DNA of 64,000 nucleotides, taken from NCBI RefSeq assembly GCF_003217575.1, contig NZ_QJTC01000022.1:1-64000 (forward strand), in the 5' to 3' direction. The notes under the pieces were generated by a model. It did no database searches, was not told where the DNA came from, and worked only from the letters and a program-made list of their open reading frames with translations. Numbering within the stretch: the first letter of the stretch is position 1; each line of letters starts with the position of its first letter. Shown piece after piece: positions 52,960-62,857 of the stretch. The stretch is from Xylophilus ampelinus (lineage in GTDB: Bacteria; Pseudomonadota; Gammaproteobacteria; Burkholderiales; Burkholderiaceae_C). The position numbers and the translations under genes are program-made.

Positions 52960-53706
52960 TCAGACCGGGGAGGGCGGCGGGGGCACTGCGTCCAGCGCGC
53001 GGCACAGGTCCTCCCAGGCGCGTGCCTTGTCGGCCTGGGCGCGCAGCAGGTAGGCCGCGTCGTAAGTGACGACCGCCGGCGTGCCGTGCAGGTCGTGCAC
53101 CTGTCCGCGCAGCCGACCCAGCGGCTCGGCGCGGCCCAGCAGCGTCTGCGCCGCCAGCCGGCCCATCGCCAGCACCAGGGCCGGCCGGTGCGCGGCCAGC
53201 GCCTGCTGCAGGCCGGCGGCCACCGGCACCGCGTCGGGCGACGCCAGGGTGCCCCCACGGGAGAGCACCGCACCGACCACCCGCGCCTGGCGGTGCAGTT
53301 GCGCGGCGCGCAGCATGTTGTCGAGCAGCCGGCCCGCATCGCCCGCCAGCAGGTCGCCTTCGGGGCATTCGGCCACCACCAGCCAGACCGGCAGGTCGCC
53401 GACATCGGCCGTGGCCGTGTGCAGGGCGCGCCAGGGGCCGAGCAGCGGGGTGGCGGGGGCGGGCCGCGGCACGGCCGCCGAGGCGGTGCGTTCGGGCGTC
53501 CGTGCGGCCACGGGGACCTGCGGCACCGGCACCCCGGCCGGTGCAGGGGCAGGCGGTGGCGGCGCCACGCGTGCGGCGGCGGGTGCGGGGGGTGCCACGG
53601 ACGCATCGGCCGGCACGTCGGCCGGCGCACGCTGCACCGGCTGCCAGACGGTGACGCCCATTTCCTGCAACATCGCGCGCTGGCGCGGATCGAGGTCGAG
53701 TCCCAT
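52960..53706 (-). CDS. Uracil-DNA-glycosylase-like protein lacking family iron-sulfur cysteines
   Basis: 248 residues, start [20 protein letters not shown] at 53706. A Pro/Ala-rich stretch (about 30-90) leads to a domain that aligns by eye with family-4 [31 protein letters not shown] corresponds to the GEAPG...GxLLDxML block, [17 protein letters not shown] to the central strand, and [24 protein letters not shown] to the terminal block, where the usual His-Pro (YHPAYLL) is replaced by Asp-Ala. The four iron-sulfur cysteines are not present. It may be a non-catalytic relative. It is downstream of tsaB-rimI and upstream of pyrF, a conserved position. Confidence 0.7.
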   Translation of the reverse strand: MGLDLDPRQRAMLQEMGVTVWQPVQRAPADVPADASVAPPAPAAARVAPPPPAPAPAGVPVPQVPVAARTPERTASAAVPRPAPATPLLGPWRALHTATADVGDLPVWLVVAECPEGDLLAGDAGRLLDNMLRAAQLHRQARVVGAVLSRGGTLASPDAVPVAAGLQQALAAHRPALVLAMGRLAAQTLLGRAEPLGRLRGQVHDLHGTPAVVTYDAAYLLRAQADKARAWEDLCRALDAVPPPPSPV

Positions 53707-53726
53707 GGAGATGCGGTCCTGCCGGA

Positions 53727-54194
53727 TCAGAGGCGCTGGCTCATCACGACCGCGTCCTCGCGCTCGTTGTCGGCGGCGGGGTAGTAGCGTTTGCGCAGGC
53801 CCACCCGCTGGAAACCGTGCGCGGTGTAGACCGACTGCGCCCGCAGGTTGCCGGTGCGCACCTCCAGCCAGAGCCAGAGCGCCCCCTGGCCGCGCGCCCA
53901 CAGCCGCAGCGCATCCAGCAGCACCCGTGCCCAGCCCTGCCGCTGGCAGGCGGGTGCGACGGTGATGTTGAGCAGGTGCACCTCGTCGACCCCCTTCATC
54001 GCGACGAAGTAGCCGATCACCGCTCCCTCCGTCACCAGCTGCCGGGCCTGGTAGCCCGCCCGCAGCGAGTCGAGAAAATTACCGCGGGTCCACGGATGGG
54101 TATAGGCCTGCTGCTCGATCGCCAGCACCGCATCCAGCGTGGCGGGCGTGATCGGCGCGAAGCATGCCTCGGGCGAGCGGGGCAGCGCACTCAC
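53727..54194 (-). CDS. rimI: Ribosomal protein S18 alanine N-acetyltransferase
   Basis: 155-residue GNAT acetyltransferase, start GTG at 54194 (VSALPRSPEACFAPIT), which overlaps the tsaB stop by four bases (GTGA). The acetyl-CoA-binding motif is VAPACQRQGWARVLLDAL (about residues 82-99), followed by LEVRTGNLRAQSVYTAHGFQRVGLRKRYY, a typical RimI C-terminal part. It acetylates the N-terminus of ribosomal protein S18. The tsaB-rimI pairing is conserved across proteobacteria. Confidence 0.93.
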   Translation of the reverse strand: MSALPRSPEACFAPITPATLDAVLAIEQQAYTHPWTRGNFLDSLRAGYQARQLVTEGAVIGYFVAMKGVDEVHLLNITVAPACQRQGWARVLLDALRLWARGQGALWLWLEVRTGNLRAQSVYTAHGFQRVGLRKRYYPAADNEREDAVVMSQRL

Positions 54195-54904
54195 GCCGCC
54201 GCCTTTTCGGCCATGCGCTCGGCCGTGGTCTTGGCGACCTTGTCGCGGATGTAGAGCGGCAGCGCATCGGCGGCCGCGACCAAGCCGCCGGCCGCGACCA
54301 GGACGGGCGCCAGGCGCAACAAGGCCTCGGCGGTGGGCAGAACGGCGACCGACGTGGCGCCCGGCCCCAGGCGCTCGCCATAGGCGGCACGTGCATTGCC
54401 GGCCAGGGTCCAGCCGGAGGGCACCGCGACATTCTCGGGCGCGGCCACGCTCAGTTCGCCGGCGGTCTGCCACCGGCCGGAGGCCGCGTCGTAGCGGTAG
54501 GCGCAGCTGTAGACCTCGCCCATGCGGGCGTCCATCGCGGCGACGACCTGCCGGGTGCCGTGCCGCGCCCGTGCTTCTTCTGCAACTGCCAGCAGCGTAT
54601 CGACCGGCAGCACCGGCAACCCGCCCGGTCGGGCGCCGAAGGCCAGGCCCTGGGCGACGGCGCAGGCGGTGCGCAGGCCGGTGAAGGAGCCCGGCCCGCG
54701 GCCGAAGACAATCGCACCCAGATCACCGAAGCGGATGCCCGCCTGCTCCAGCAGCGCACGCGCCACCGGGACCAAGGTGGCCGAGGCCCGCGCGCCGCCG
54801 GCTCCGGTGTGCACCTGCACCCGGCCCGCATGGCGCAGGGCCACGGAGAGCGTGTCGGTGCTGGTGTCGAAGGCCAGCAACGGTGCGGAAGAATCAATCT
54901 GCAT
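54191..54904 (-). CDS. tsaB: tRNA t6A biosynthesis protein TsaB
   Basis: 237 residues, start MQIDSSAPLLAFDTSTDTLS at 54904. ASKHA-fold protein that forms a complex with TsaD and TsaE for threonylcarbamoyl modification of A37 in tRNA. Key segments are LLAFDTSTDTLSVAL, IVFGRGPGSFTGLRTACAVAQGLAFG and VVAAMDARMGEVYSCAYRY. A second t6A gene, the Sua5/TsaC-type enzyme, lies at 60410-61420. It is followed by rimI in a four-base overlap and is divergent from dacB. Confidence 0.94.
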   Translation of the reverse strand: MQIDSSAPLLAFDTSTDTLSVALRHAGRVQVHTGAGGARASATLVPVARALLEQAGIRFGDLGAIVFGRGPGSFTGLRTACAVAQGLAFGARPGGLPVLPVDTLLAVAEEARARHGTRQVVAAMDARMGEVYSCAYRYDAASGRWQTAGELSVAAPENVAVPSGWTLAGNARAAYGERLGPGATSVAVLPTAEALLRLAPVLVAAGGLVAAADALPLYIRDKVAKTTAERMAEKAAA

Positions 54905-55069
54905 TACCGGGATTATCGGACCTGCGGGCGCTTCCGAAAATTCACCCAGGCCCCGCGGGCCACCCTGCCGTCGGCACCGCATGCGCCTAAACTTTGGCCG
55001 GCCGATCTGCCCGCCCGCAGGTCGCGGGGCCGCCTACCATCGCCCTTACAGACCAGAAAACGCCCGAAC

Positions 55070-56566
55070 GTGAATCCATTCCCTGCCCTGCCTGCGCCGC
55101 GCTTCGCCCGGACGCACGTCGTTCCATCCCTCCGCCGGCTGCGCGCGTTCGCCGCGGTGGCGACGCTGGCCCTGGGCAGCTTGGCCGCTGTCGCCCAGGC
55201 GTTGCCGGCCGAAACATTGCCGCCCGAAGTCGATGCCGCCCTGCTGCGCGCCAAGCTGCCGCGGGAGGCGCTGTCGGTGGTGGTGGCCGAGGCCTCGGGC
55301 GGCGCGCCGCGGATCGATTTCCGGGCGCACCAGCCGGTCAACCCGGCCTCGGTGATGAAGCTGGTCACCACCTATGCCGGGCTTGAGTTGCTGGGGCCGG
55401 TCTACACCTGGAACACGCCGGTCTACTTCGGCGGGCCGGTCGACGCCGACGGCACGCTGCAGGGCGACCTGGTGATCCGCGGCCAGGGCGACCCGAAGCT
55501 GGTGGTCGAGCGGCTCTGGCTGCTGCTGCGGCGGCTGCAGGCACAGGGTGTGCGCACCATCGCGGGCGACATCGTGCTCGACCGCAGCGCCTTCGTGCTG
55601 CCGCCGCACAACCCGGCTGATTTCGACGGCGAGCCGTCCCGGCCGTACAACGCGGCGCCCGACGCGCTGCTGGTCAACTTCAAGTCGGTCACCCTCGGTT
55701 TCGTGCCCGATGCGGCCGGCGGCAACGCGACGGTGATGCTCGACCCGCCGCTGGCCGACGTGCGGCTGCAGGCCCGGGTGCCGCTGGCGCCGGCCGGCAC
55801 CGCCTGCGGCGATTGGCGTACCGGCCTGCAGGCCGGCCTGCAGGACCCGGCGCGCATCGGCTTCACCGGCAGCTACCCCGCCAGCTGCGGCGAGAAGCAG
55901 TGGCCGGTGGCGTATGCGGACCCCAACGCCTTCGCCGGCCGCGCGATCGCCGGCCTCTGGCGCAGCATGGGCGGGCGCCTTGCCGGCCACGTGCGCGACG
56001 GCCGGGTGCCGGCGGGCCTGCAGCCAGCCTTCACCGTGGTGTCGCCGCCGCTGCCCGAGGTGGTGCGCGACATCAACAAATTCAGCAACAACGTGATGGC
56101 GCAGCAGCTCTTCCTGACGCTGTCGCTGCAGACGCGCGGCACCGGCAGCTTCGACGGTTCGCGGGCGGTGGTCGACCAGTGGTGGCGCAGCCGCTTCGGC
56201 GCGTCGGAGCCGCCACCGGCCGCGGACAACGGCGCGGGCCTGAGCCGCGACGCCCGCATCACCGCCCAGGGGCTGGCGCGGATGCTGCAGACGGCCTGGC
56301 TCTCGCCGCTGATGCCCGACCTGATGGCCTCGCTGCCGATGACCGGCATCGACGGCACCCTGCGCCGCAGCAAGGCCCGCGCCGGCACGGCGCACCTGAA
56401 GACCGGCAGCCTGCGGGACGTGCAGGCGATCGCCGGCTTCGTCCATGCCGACGACGGCCGGCGCTTCGTGCTGGTGGCCATCGCCAACCATCCCAACGCC
56501 GGCGCGGCGCGGCCCGCGTTCGACGCGCTGGTGGACTGGACGGCCCGCCAGCCGCAGGCGCGGTGA
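55070..56566 (+). CDS. dacB: D-alanyl-D-alanine carboxypeptidase/endopeptidase (PBP4 type)
   Basis: 498 residues from a GTG at 55070; a signal-anchor-like segment spans about residues 25-45 (AFAAVATLALGSLAAVAQA). Class C low-molecular-weight penicillin-binding protein: SxxK in NPASVMKLVTT (Ser94-Lys97), SxN in KFSNNVMAQ and KTG in AHLKTGSLRD. It acts in the periplasm to trim peptidoglycan peptides and cleave cross-links. The closing block VAIANHPNAGAARPAFDAL is typical. No ATG fits the natural N-terminus, and the Shine-Dalgarno is weak. Confidence 0.94.
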   Translation: MNPFPALPAPRFARTHVVPSLRRLRAFAAVATLALGSLAAVAQALPAETLPPEVDAALLRAKLPREALSVVVAEASGGAPRIDFRAHQPVNPASVMKLVTTYAGLELLGPVYTWNTPVYFGGPVDADGTLQGDLVIRGQGDPKLVVERLWLLLRRLQAQGVRTIAGDIVLDRSAFVLPPHNPADFDGEPSRPYNAAPDALLVNFKSVTLGFVPDAAGGNATVMLDPPLADVRLQARVPLAPAGTACGDWRTGLQAGLQDPARIGFTGSYPASCGEKQWPVAYADPNAFAGRAIAGLWRSMGGRLAGHVRDGRVPAGLQPAFTVVSPPLPEVVRDINKFSNNVMAQQLFLTLSLQTRGTGSFDGSRAVVDQWWRSRFGASEPPPAADNGAGLSRDARITAQGLARMLQTAWLSPLMPDLMASLPMTGIDGTLRRSKARAGTAHLKTGSLRDVQAIAGFVHADDGRRFVLVAIANHPNAGAARPAFDALVDWTARQPQAR

Positions 56567-56666
56567 CGCCCCGCATCTCGCCTGCGGACGTTGCCTTCCC
56601 GCCTCACTCCGTAGTAACCCCGTGTCGGGGCGGGGTACACCTGACTACTATCGGCCGACCCTAAAT

Positions 56667-56680
56667 AGAACGACCGTTCT
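56667..56680. promoter_or_regulatory. TetR-type operator upstream of lipase-ompW genes
   Basis: AGAACGACCGTTCT: perfect 6-bp arms AGAACG/CGTTCT around AC, in an AT-rich setting (CTAAATAGAACGACCGTTCTTTTT). This is a classic TetR/AcrR-family operator form. It lies 31 bases upstream of the start codon of the lipase-like gene, where it would overlap the promoter or transcription start. No TetR-family gene is in the window, so the regulator acts from elsewhere. Confidence 0.65.
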
Positions 56681-56710
56681 TTTTATCCCGACAACCACCA
56701 GGAAATGCCC

Positions 56711-58258
56711 ATGAAAACACACCACCTGCTGGCGATCACCAGTGCCGCCGCCCTGCTCGTCGCCTGCGGCGGCGGCGGCTCCGACAGCGGCGGTCCCGAG
56801 ACGGTCGACAACAGCGGCGCGCGCGGTGCGCTGGCCTTCAACCCGCCGCTGCGGGTCACCGCGCTGACCGCAGCAGAGTTCAATGCCCGCCTCAACGAAA
56901 CCACCGCCGGCAAGCAGCTGCTGCAGGTGGCCGGCACGCCGAAGTGCGGTGTCAACTTTCACTACATCCAGTACGGCACCGTCGGCGGCGTCGACGAGGC
57001 CACCAACGCCTCGGGCGCGCTGATGGTCCCGACCGGCAACGACCCGGCCTGCGCCGGCGGCCGCCCGATCGTGCTATACGCCCATGGCACCACCACCGAC
57101 AAGGCCTACAACATCGCCGACATCACCGACAGCACCCGCCCCGGCGCGAGCGAAGGCTCGCTGATCGCGGCGCTGTACGCGGCCCAGGGCTTCATCGTGG
57201 TGGCGCCCAACTACGCCGGCTACGAAATCTCGAAGCTGGCCTACCACCCCTACCTGAACGCCGACCAGCAATCGAAGGACATGATCGACTCGCTGACCGC
57301 CGCCCGCAAGGCGCTGCCGGCTCTCGGCGGCGCGACCGATTCCGGCAAGCTGCTGATTACCGGCTATTCGCAAGGCGGCTACGCGGCCCTGGCCACCCAG
57401 CGCGCGATGCAGGCCGCCGGCCAGACCGTCACCGCGTCCGCACCGCTGTCGGCACCGTCGGCGATCAGCCTGCTGCTCGACTACGGCTCCCTGGGCGCGC
57501 CACCGCTCGGCGGCACCGTGCTCCTGCCGCTGATCACCACCAGCTGGCAGAAGCAGTTCGGCAACGTGTACAGCGCGCCGGGCGACATCTACGAGGCGCA
57601 GTACGCCACCAACATCGAGACGCTGCTGCCGAGCACCACGCCCGTCTCCACCCTGTTCTCCACCGGCCGGCTGCCGCAGTTGGCGCTGTATCCGGCCAAC
57701 GCGGTGCCCGGCCCGGCGACGGCGGCGTTCGCGCCGTTCTACGGCGCCAACAATCTGCTGACGCAGACCTTCCTGACCGCCAATGCCGCCGACACGCTGC
57801 GCAACCCATGCCCGGGCAACGCATTCCCGCCGACGGCGGCGTCGCGCGCCAGCACCACGCCGCTGGCTTGCGCACCGACCACTGGATTGCGCAAGGCGGC
57901 GGTGGCCAACGACCTGCGCACTTTCGTGCCGAACCGTCCCACCTTCTTCTGCGGCGGTGCCAACGACCCGACGGTGAACTTCGAAAGCACCCGCGCCACG
58001 GCCGGCTTCTTCAGCGCCCGCGGCCTGCCGGCCAGCGCACTGACGGTGCTCGACCTGGAGACGGCGGCCACCGGCGCGGCCGATCCGTTCGCCGCGGCCA
58101 AGGCGGGCTTCGCCCAGGCCAAGGCGGCCACCGCCGCCGCCAACGGCGCCAACGCGGCTGCCGCCGTCACCACCGCCTACCACGGCTCCCTGGTTCCGCC
58201 GTTCTGCAACGCGGCCGCCCGCGGCTTCTTCCAGCAGGTGCTGGCCGCCGGCGTCTGA
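56711..58258 (+). CDS. Lipase-like alpha/beta-hydrolase lipoprotein
   Basis: 515 residues from the ATG at 56711, with AGGAA 6 nt upstream; an ATG at 56705 is less well placed. Signal peptide with lipobox MKTHHLLAITSAAALLVAC followed by GGGGSDSGG, so an outer-membrane lipoprotein. The alpha/beta-hydrolase core shows PIVLYAHGTTTDKAYN (oxyanion region), VVAPNYAGYE and the nucleophile elbow GYSQGGYAAL. The overall layout resembles secretory lipases (LIP family). It is followed after 41 bases by an ompW gene and preceded by a TetR-type operator, which suggests a regulated uptake/hydrolysis unit for a hydrophobic ester (inference). Confidence 0.85.
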   Translation: MKTHHLLAITSAAALLVACGGGGSDSGGPETVDNSGARGALAFNPPLRVTALTAAEFNARLNETTAGKQLLQVAGTPKCGVNFHYIQYGTVGGVDEATNASGALMVPTGNDPACAGGRPIVLYAHGTTTDKAYNIADITDSTRPGASEGSLIAALYAAQGFIVVAPNYAGYEISKLAYHPYLNADQQSKDMIDSLTAARKALPALGGATDSGKLLITGYSQGGYAALATQRAMQAAGQTVTASAPLSAPSAISLLLDYGSLGAPPLGGTVLLPLITTSWQKQFGNVYSAPGDIYEAQYATNIETLLPSTTPVSTLFSTGRLPQLALYPANAVPGPATAAFAPFYGANNLLTQTFLTANAADTLRNPCPGNAFPPTAASRASTTPLACAPTTGLRKAAVANDLRTFVPNRPTFFCGGANDPTVNFESTRATAGFFSARGLPASALTVLDLETAATGAADPFAAAKAGFAQAKAATAAANGANAAAAVTTAYHGSLVPPFCNAAARGFFQQVLAAGV

Positions 58259-58299
58259 CCCGCTCCGCCCCGCAACCCGACCCCAGGAGCATTCCCACC

Positions 58300-59049
58300 A
58301 TGCACAAGATCGCATCCCTCGCCGCCGCCGGCGCCCTGCTGGCCACCGCCGGCGCGGCACTGGCGCAGGACAATGCCGGCGCATCCTTCCTCGCCTCGCT
58401 GTCTTCGCCCACGCCTTCCACCGCCTGGACGGTGCGGGCCGGCGTGACGCACATCGCGCCGCGTTCCAGCGCCTCGCAGGCCACCGGACCGCTGCTGCCC
58501 GGTCCGCCGTCGGGCGTGAGCCTGAAGGTGGAGGACAAATACACCACCTTCTTCTCGGTGGCCCGCGCGCTCGACGACAACGTCGAGGTCGAGCTGGCGA
58601 TGGGCTATCCGCCCACCCACCCGGTTACCGCCCAGCTGTCGTCCAGCCTGCCCGCCAACGTGCAGGGCTACAACGGCCAGACGGTCGCGATGGTGCGGCA
58701 GCTGGCGCCGACGCTGTTCGTCAACTACGCGTTCGGTCCATCGACCAATACCTGGCGCCCCTTCGTCGGCGTGGGCGTGAACTACACCAACTTCGACAAG
58801 CGCACCTCGACCGCGGCCGGCAACGGCCTCAACGGCGGCCCGACCCGCCTGGAACTGGAAGACTCCTGGGGCCTCGCAGCCCAGGTCGGCGTGGACTACA
58901 AGATCAACGAGCGCTGGTCGATCCACACCTCGGTGGCCACCGCCAAGATCAAGACCCACCTCGTCGCCACCACCGCCGGCGCGGCCCGAGAAGTCGACAT
59001 CAAGTTCCGCCCCGTAGTGCTGACGGTCACCGCCGCCTACCGCTTCTGA
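58300..59049 (+). CDS. ompW: OmpW-family outer-membrane porin
   Basis: 249 residues with a signal peptide (MHKIASLAAAGALLATAGAALA, cleavage before QDNAG). The OmpW family is seen in TAWTVRAGVTHIAPRSSAS, DNVEVELAMGYPPTH, LFVNYAFGPSTNTWRPFVGVGVNYTNF and the closing strand VVLTVTAAYRF with terminal Phe. OmpW is an eight-stranded barrel implicated in passage of small hydrophobic molecules. CAGGAG lies 10 nt upstream of the start. It forms a unit with the lipase-like gene and ends in a clear terminator. Confidence 0.92.
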   Translation: MHKIASLAAAGALLATAGAALAQDNAGASFLASLSSPTPSTAWTVRAGVTHIAPRSSASQATGPLLPGPPSGVSLKVEDKYTTFFSVARALDDNVEVELAMGYPPTHPVTAQLSSSLPANVQGYNGQTVAMVRQLAPTLFVNYAFGPSTNTWRPFVGVGVNYTNFDKRTSTAAGNGLNGGPTRLELEDSWGLAAQVGVDYKINERWSIHTSVATAKIKTHLVATTAGAAREVDIKFRPVVLTVTAAYRF

Positions 59050-59080
59050 CCCCCGCGCCGGCTACCGGCACCCCCAACGA

Positions 59081-59115
59081 AAACCCCCGCCAGGCGCGAG
59101 CCCTGCGGGGGGTTT
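59081..59115 (+). terminator. Rho-independent terminator behind ompW
   Basis: AAACCCCCGC (59081-59090) pairs with GCGGGGGGTTT (59105-59115), followed by CTTTC. It starts 32 bases after the ompW stop. Confidence 0.8.
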
Positions 59116-59387
59116 CTTTCATCGAAGCCGATGTCCGGCGCCAGAGATAGAGCGACTCTTGGGCCGCTGGACCTTGAACCGGGAGGGTCGCCCTGTCACT
59201 CGAACCTGGCACACGGCAGACAGACGCAGGACACAAAACCGCTGAAACCCAGCGCCTCAGCGTTCAGCCGCAACCTCCCTGCCTTCCCCAGCCCCAGCCG
59301 GGCCAGGGTCCCCCTGGCCCAGGCGGAGCCTCCCCCTCAGGGGGTGGCGAACTACACGGCGCGGCAGCGCCGTGAGAAGCCGGGGGA
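59116..59387. repeat. Gene-free stretch with GC-rich palindromes behind the SGNH-like gene
   Basis: No gene is supported from 59050 to 59387. From 59300 to the stop codon at 59388 there are stacked palindromes: GGCCAGGG-TC-CCCCTGGCC, CCTCCCCCTCAGGGGG, and ACGGCGCGGCAGCGCCGT. Read on the minus strand it begins CCCCCGGCTTCTCACGGCG directly after the stop, parallel to CCCCCAGTCTTCGCGC behind leuS. Confidence 0.55.
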
Positions 59388-60341
59388 TCAGAATCTAGTG
59401 CGAAGCCGGTCGTAGGCGTAGGTGCCGAACAGGCGCTGCGCCTGCGGCGTGACGTACACGCTGTCGGCGAACACGTACTTGGAGTAGTCCAGGCCGGCCT
59501 TCAGCGTACCGGTGTTGCAGCGGGCCGAACTGACCTGGCCGATGCCGGTGCCGATGCCGGCGCCGGAATCGACCGAGGTGCAGACCGAGGTGGTACCGTC
59601 GTTCAGGCTGTAGTTGCCCGGCAGGCCGGTCAGCAGGTTGTAGTAGTAAGCGCCGTCGACATAGAGCACGTTGCTGCCCAGGTCGGCGATGTTGAGCAGC
59701 AGCGCCTTGTTGAATTCGGTGCTGGCCTGACCCAGGATGTCGGTGCTGGCGCGGCCGATGGCCAGGGGCGAACGGCTCAGGTCGTAGGTGCCGCTGGCGA
59801 CCACGTAGCGCGCACCGGCCGTCACCAGTCGGCGCGTCTGCGTCGCCAACTGCTGGCCGGCGGTAACCATGTTTGCGAGGAACTGGGCGCTGGTGAGGGT
59901 GCCGGCCTGGAAGGCGGCGTAGTTGGCCAGCACGTCCGAGGTGCCGCCGCTGATGACGAGCACGTCGGTCTGGCTGATCGTGTTCGTGGCCAGGAAGGCG
60001 TCGACCTGTTCGGTCACCGTGCGGGTGGCGTTGCTGCCGGCCGCGTCGGGCTTGAGCGCGATGCGCGCATTGCCGGTGGCGTAGCTTGTGCCGCCCGCGG
60101 AGGCGGTCGTGAGCGTCCTGCCATAGCTGGCGGCGAGCTGCTGGGTCCAGATGTTGGTGCTGCCGTCGTTGACGGTGTAGCGCGAGCCGTTCTCGCCCAA
60201 ATCGCTCAGGCCGTCGCCGAACGCGACGAAACGGGTGGGCGAGACCGCCGACTCCACGTTGCTCGAACCACAGGCGGCCAGCACGGCCGCCGATGCGCAC
60301 GCGGCCAGCACGGCAGTGCGGCGCAACCAATTTGCTGTCAT
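59388..60341 (-). CDS. SGNH/GDSL-hydrolase-like lipoprotein with altered catalytic residues
   Basis: 317 residues, start MTANWLRRTAVLAACASAAV at 60341, lipobox AVLAAC then GSSNVES. The fold signatures of an SGNH/GDSL esterase are recognisable, but block I reads FGDGLSDLG where GDS is expected, block III reads ISGGTSDVLAN where GxND is expected, and the C-terminal block reads FADSVYVTPQAQRLFG where DxxH is expected. The usual Ser, Asn and His are therefore Gly, Ser and Tyr. It may be a non-enzymatic binding protein or use other residues. It follows the Sua5-type gene by 68 bases and ends in a palindromic element. Confidence 0.8.
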   Translation of the reverse strand: MTANWLRRTAVLAACASAAVLAACGSSNVESAVSPTRFVAFGDGLSDLGENGSRYTVNDGSTNIWTQQLAASYGRTLTTASAGGTSYATGNARIALKPDAAGSNATRTVTEQVDAFLATNTISQTDVLVISGGTSDVLANYAAFQAGTLTSAQFLANMVTAGQQLATQTRRLVTAGARYVVASGTYDLSRSPLAIGRASTDILGQASTEFNKALLLNIADLGSNVLYVDGAYYYNLLTGLPGNYSLNDGTTSVCTSVDSGAGIGTGIGQVSSARCNTGTLKAGLDYSKYVFADSVYVTPQAQRLFGTYAYDRLRTRF

Positions 60342-60409
60342 GGGAATCTCTCCAGAAATGTGGGGGAAGTGTAGCGACCGGCGGTCGGGGGACCGCCGGA
60401 ACGAGTGTT

Positions 60410-61420
60410 TCAAGCGGCGGCGGCCCTATGCAACCGGTCGTTCACACCCTCCCAGGCGGGCGTGTCGGGCGGCGCTTCGATCCAGATCAGGCGCACGCCC
60501 TGGTCGTCGAAGGTGCGCAGCGCGGCGAAGAGCTGCTGGGCGGCGGCCTCCGCATCGTCGGGCATGCGGCGCACCACCACCTTCGACGAGCGGGGCGTCA
60601 CCTCGGCGCGGGCGTAGACCGCCAGGTGCGCCGCCTCGGCGCCCAGCAGGTCCAGCCCGGTCTGCAGGGCCCGGGCATTCATCAGCCGGACCTTGGCCCG
60701 CGGCGCGTAGTGGGCCTCCAGCGTGCCGGAGGCCCGCGGCGCCGGCGCATCGAGCGTCTCGGGCTCGGCCAGGTCCATGCCGCAGGCGGCCTCGACCTGG
60801 GTGCGGGTGACGGCGCCCGGCCGCAGCAGCAGCGGCACGCCACGGGAGCAGTCGACGATGGTCGATTCGATCCCCACGGCGCAAGGCCCGCCGTCGAGCA
60901 CCGCCAGGCCGGCATCGAACTCGGCGGCCACGTGGGCGGCGGTGGTCGGGCTGACCCGGCCGAACTGATTGGCGCTGGGAGCCGAGACGCCCGCCATGCC
61001 GCGTGCGGCACACGCGGCGAGCAGCGCCTGCGCCACCGGGTGCGACGGGCAGCGCATGCCGATGGTGGCGTGTCCGCCGGCCGAGGCGGTGGCCACGCCG
61101 GGCCGGCGCGGCAGGATCAGCGTCAGCGGGCCGGGCCAGCAGGCTGCGATCAGCCGCCGAGCGAAGGCCGGCACGTCGACCGTGAAATGGTCCACGCCCG
61201 GCGGCAGCGCCTGGCCGGGACCCGCGGGCGCCACATGCACGATCAGCGGATGGTCGCTCGGCCGGCCCTTGGCGGCGAAGATGGCAGCCACCGCGTCCGC
61301 GCGGGTGGCGTCGGCCGCCAGGCCGTAGACGGTCTCGGTCGGCATGCCGAGCAGGCCGCCGGCGGCCAGGATGTCGGCCGCCTGCGCGACCGCGGCGGGA
61401 TCGTGGCCGTCGAGGATCAT
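60410..61420 (-). CDS. tsaC: Threonylcarbamoyl-AMP synthase (Sua5 type)
   Basis: 336 residues; makes threonylcarbamoyl-AMP for the t6A modification of tRNA, which TsaB/TsaD then use. The YrdC domain (about 1-200) shows GGLLGMPTETVYGLAADA, AAKGRPSDHPLIVHV, WPGPLTLIL and GVSAPSANQFGRVSP. A Sua5-type C-terminal domain of about 130 residues follows, so it is the long Sua5 form rather than the 190-residue TsaC. It lies between purK (42 bases upstream) and the SGNH-like gene. Confidence 0.94.
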   Translation of the reverse strand: MILDGHDPAAVAQAADILAAGGLLGMPTETVYGLAADATRADAVAAIFAAKGRPSDHPLIVHVAPAGPGQALPPGVDHFTVDVPAFARRLIAACWPGPLTLILPRRPGVATASAGGHATIGMRCPSHPVAQALLAACAARGMAGVSAPSANQFGRVSPTTAAHVAAEFDAGLAVLDGGPCAVGIESTIVDCSRGVPLLLRPGAVTRTQVEAACGMDLAEPETLDAPAPRASGTLEAHYAPRAKVRLMNARALQTGLDLLGAEAAHLAVYARAEVTPRSSKVVVRRMPDDAEAAAQQLFAALRTFDDQGVRLIWIEAPPDTPAWEGVNDRLHRAAAA

Positions 61421-61462
61421 GGGGTGCTGGTCGAAGGAAAAGAACGGTGCCGCGCGCGGCGC

Positions 61463-62853
<1,391 letters not shown>

Positions 62854-62857
<4 letters not shown>

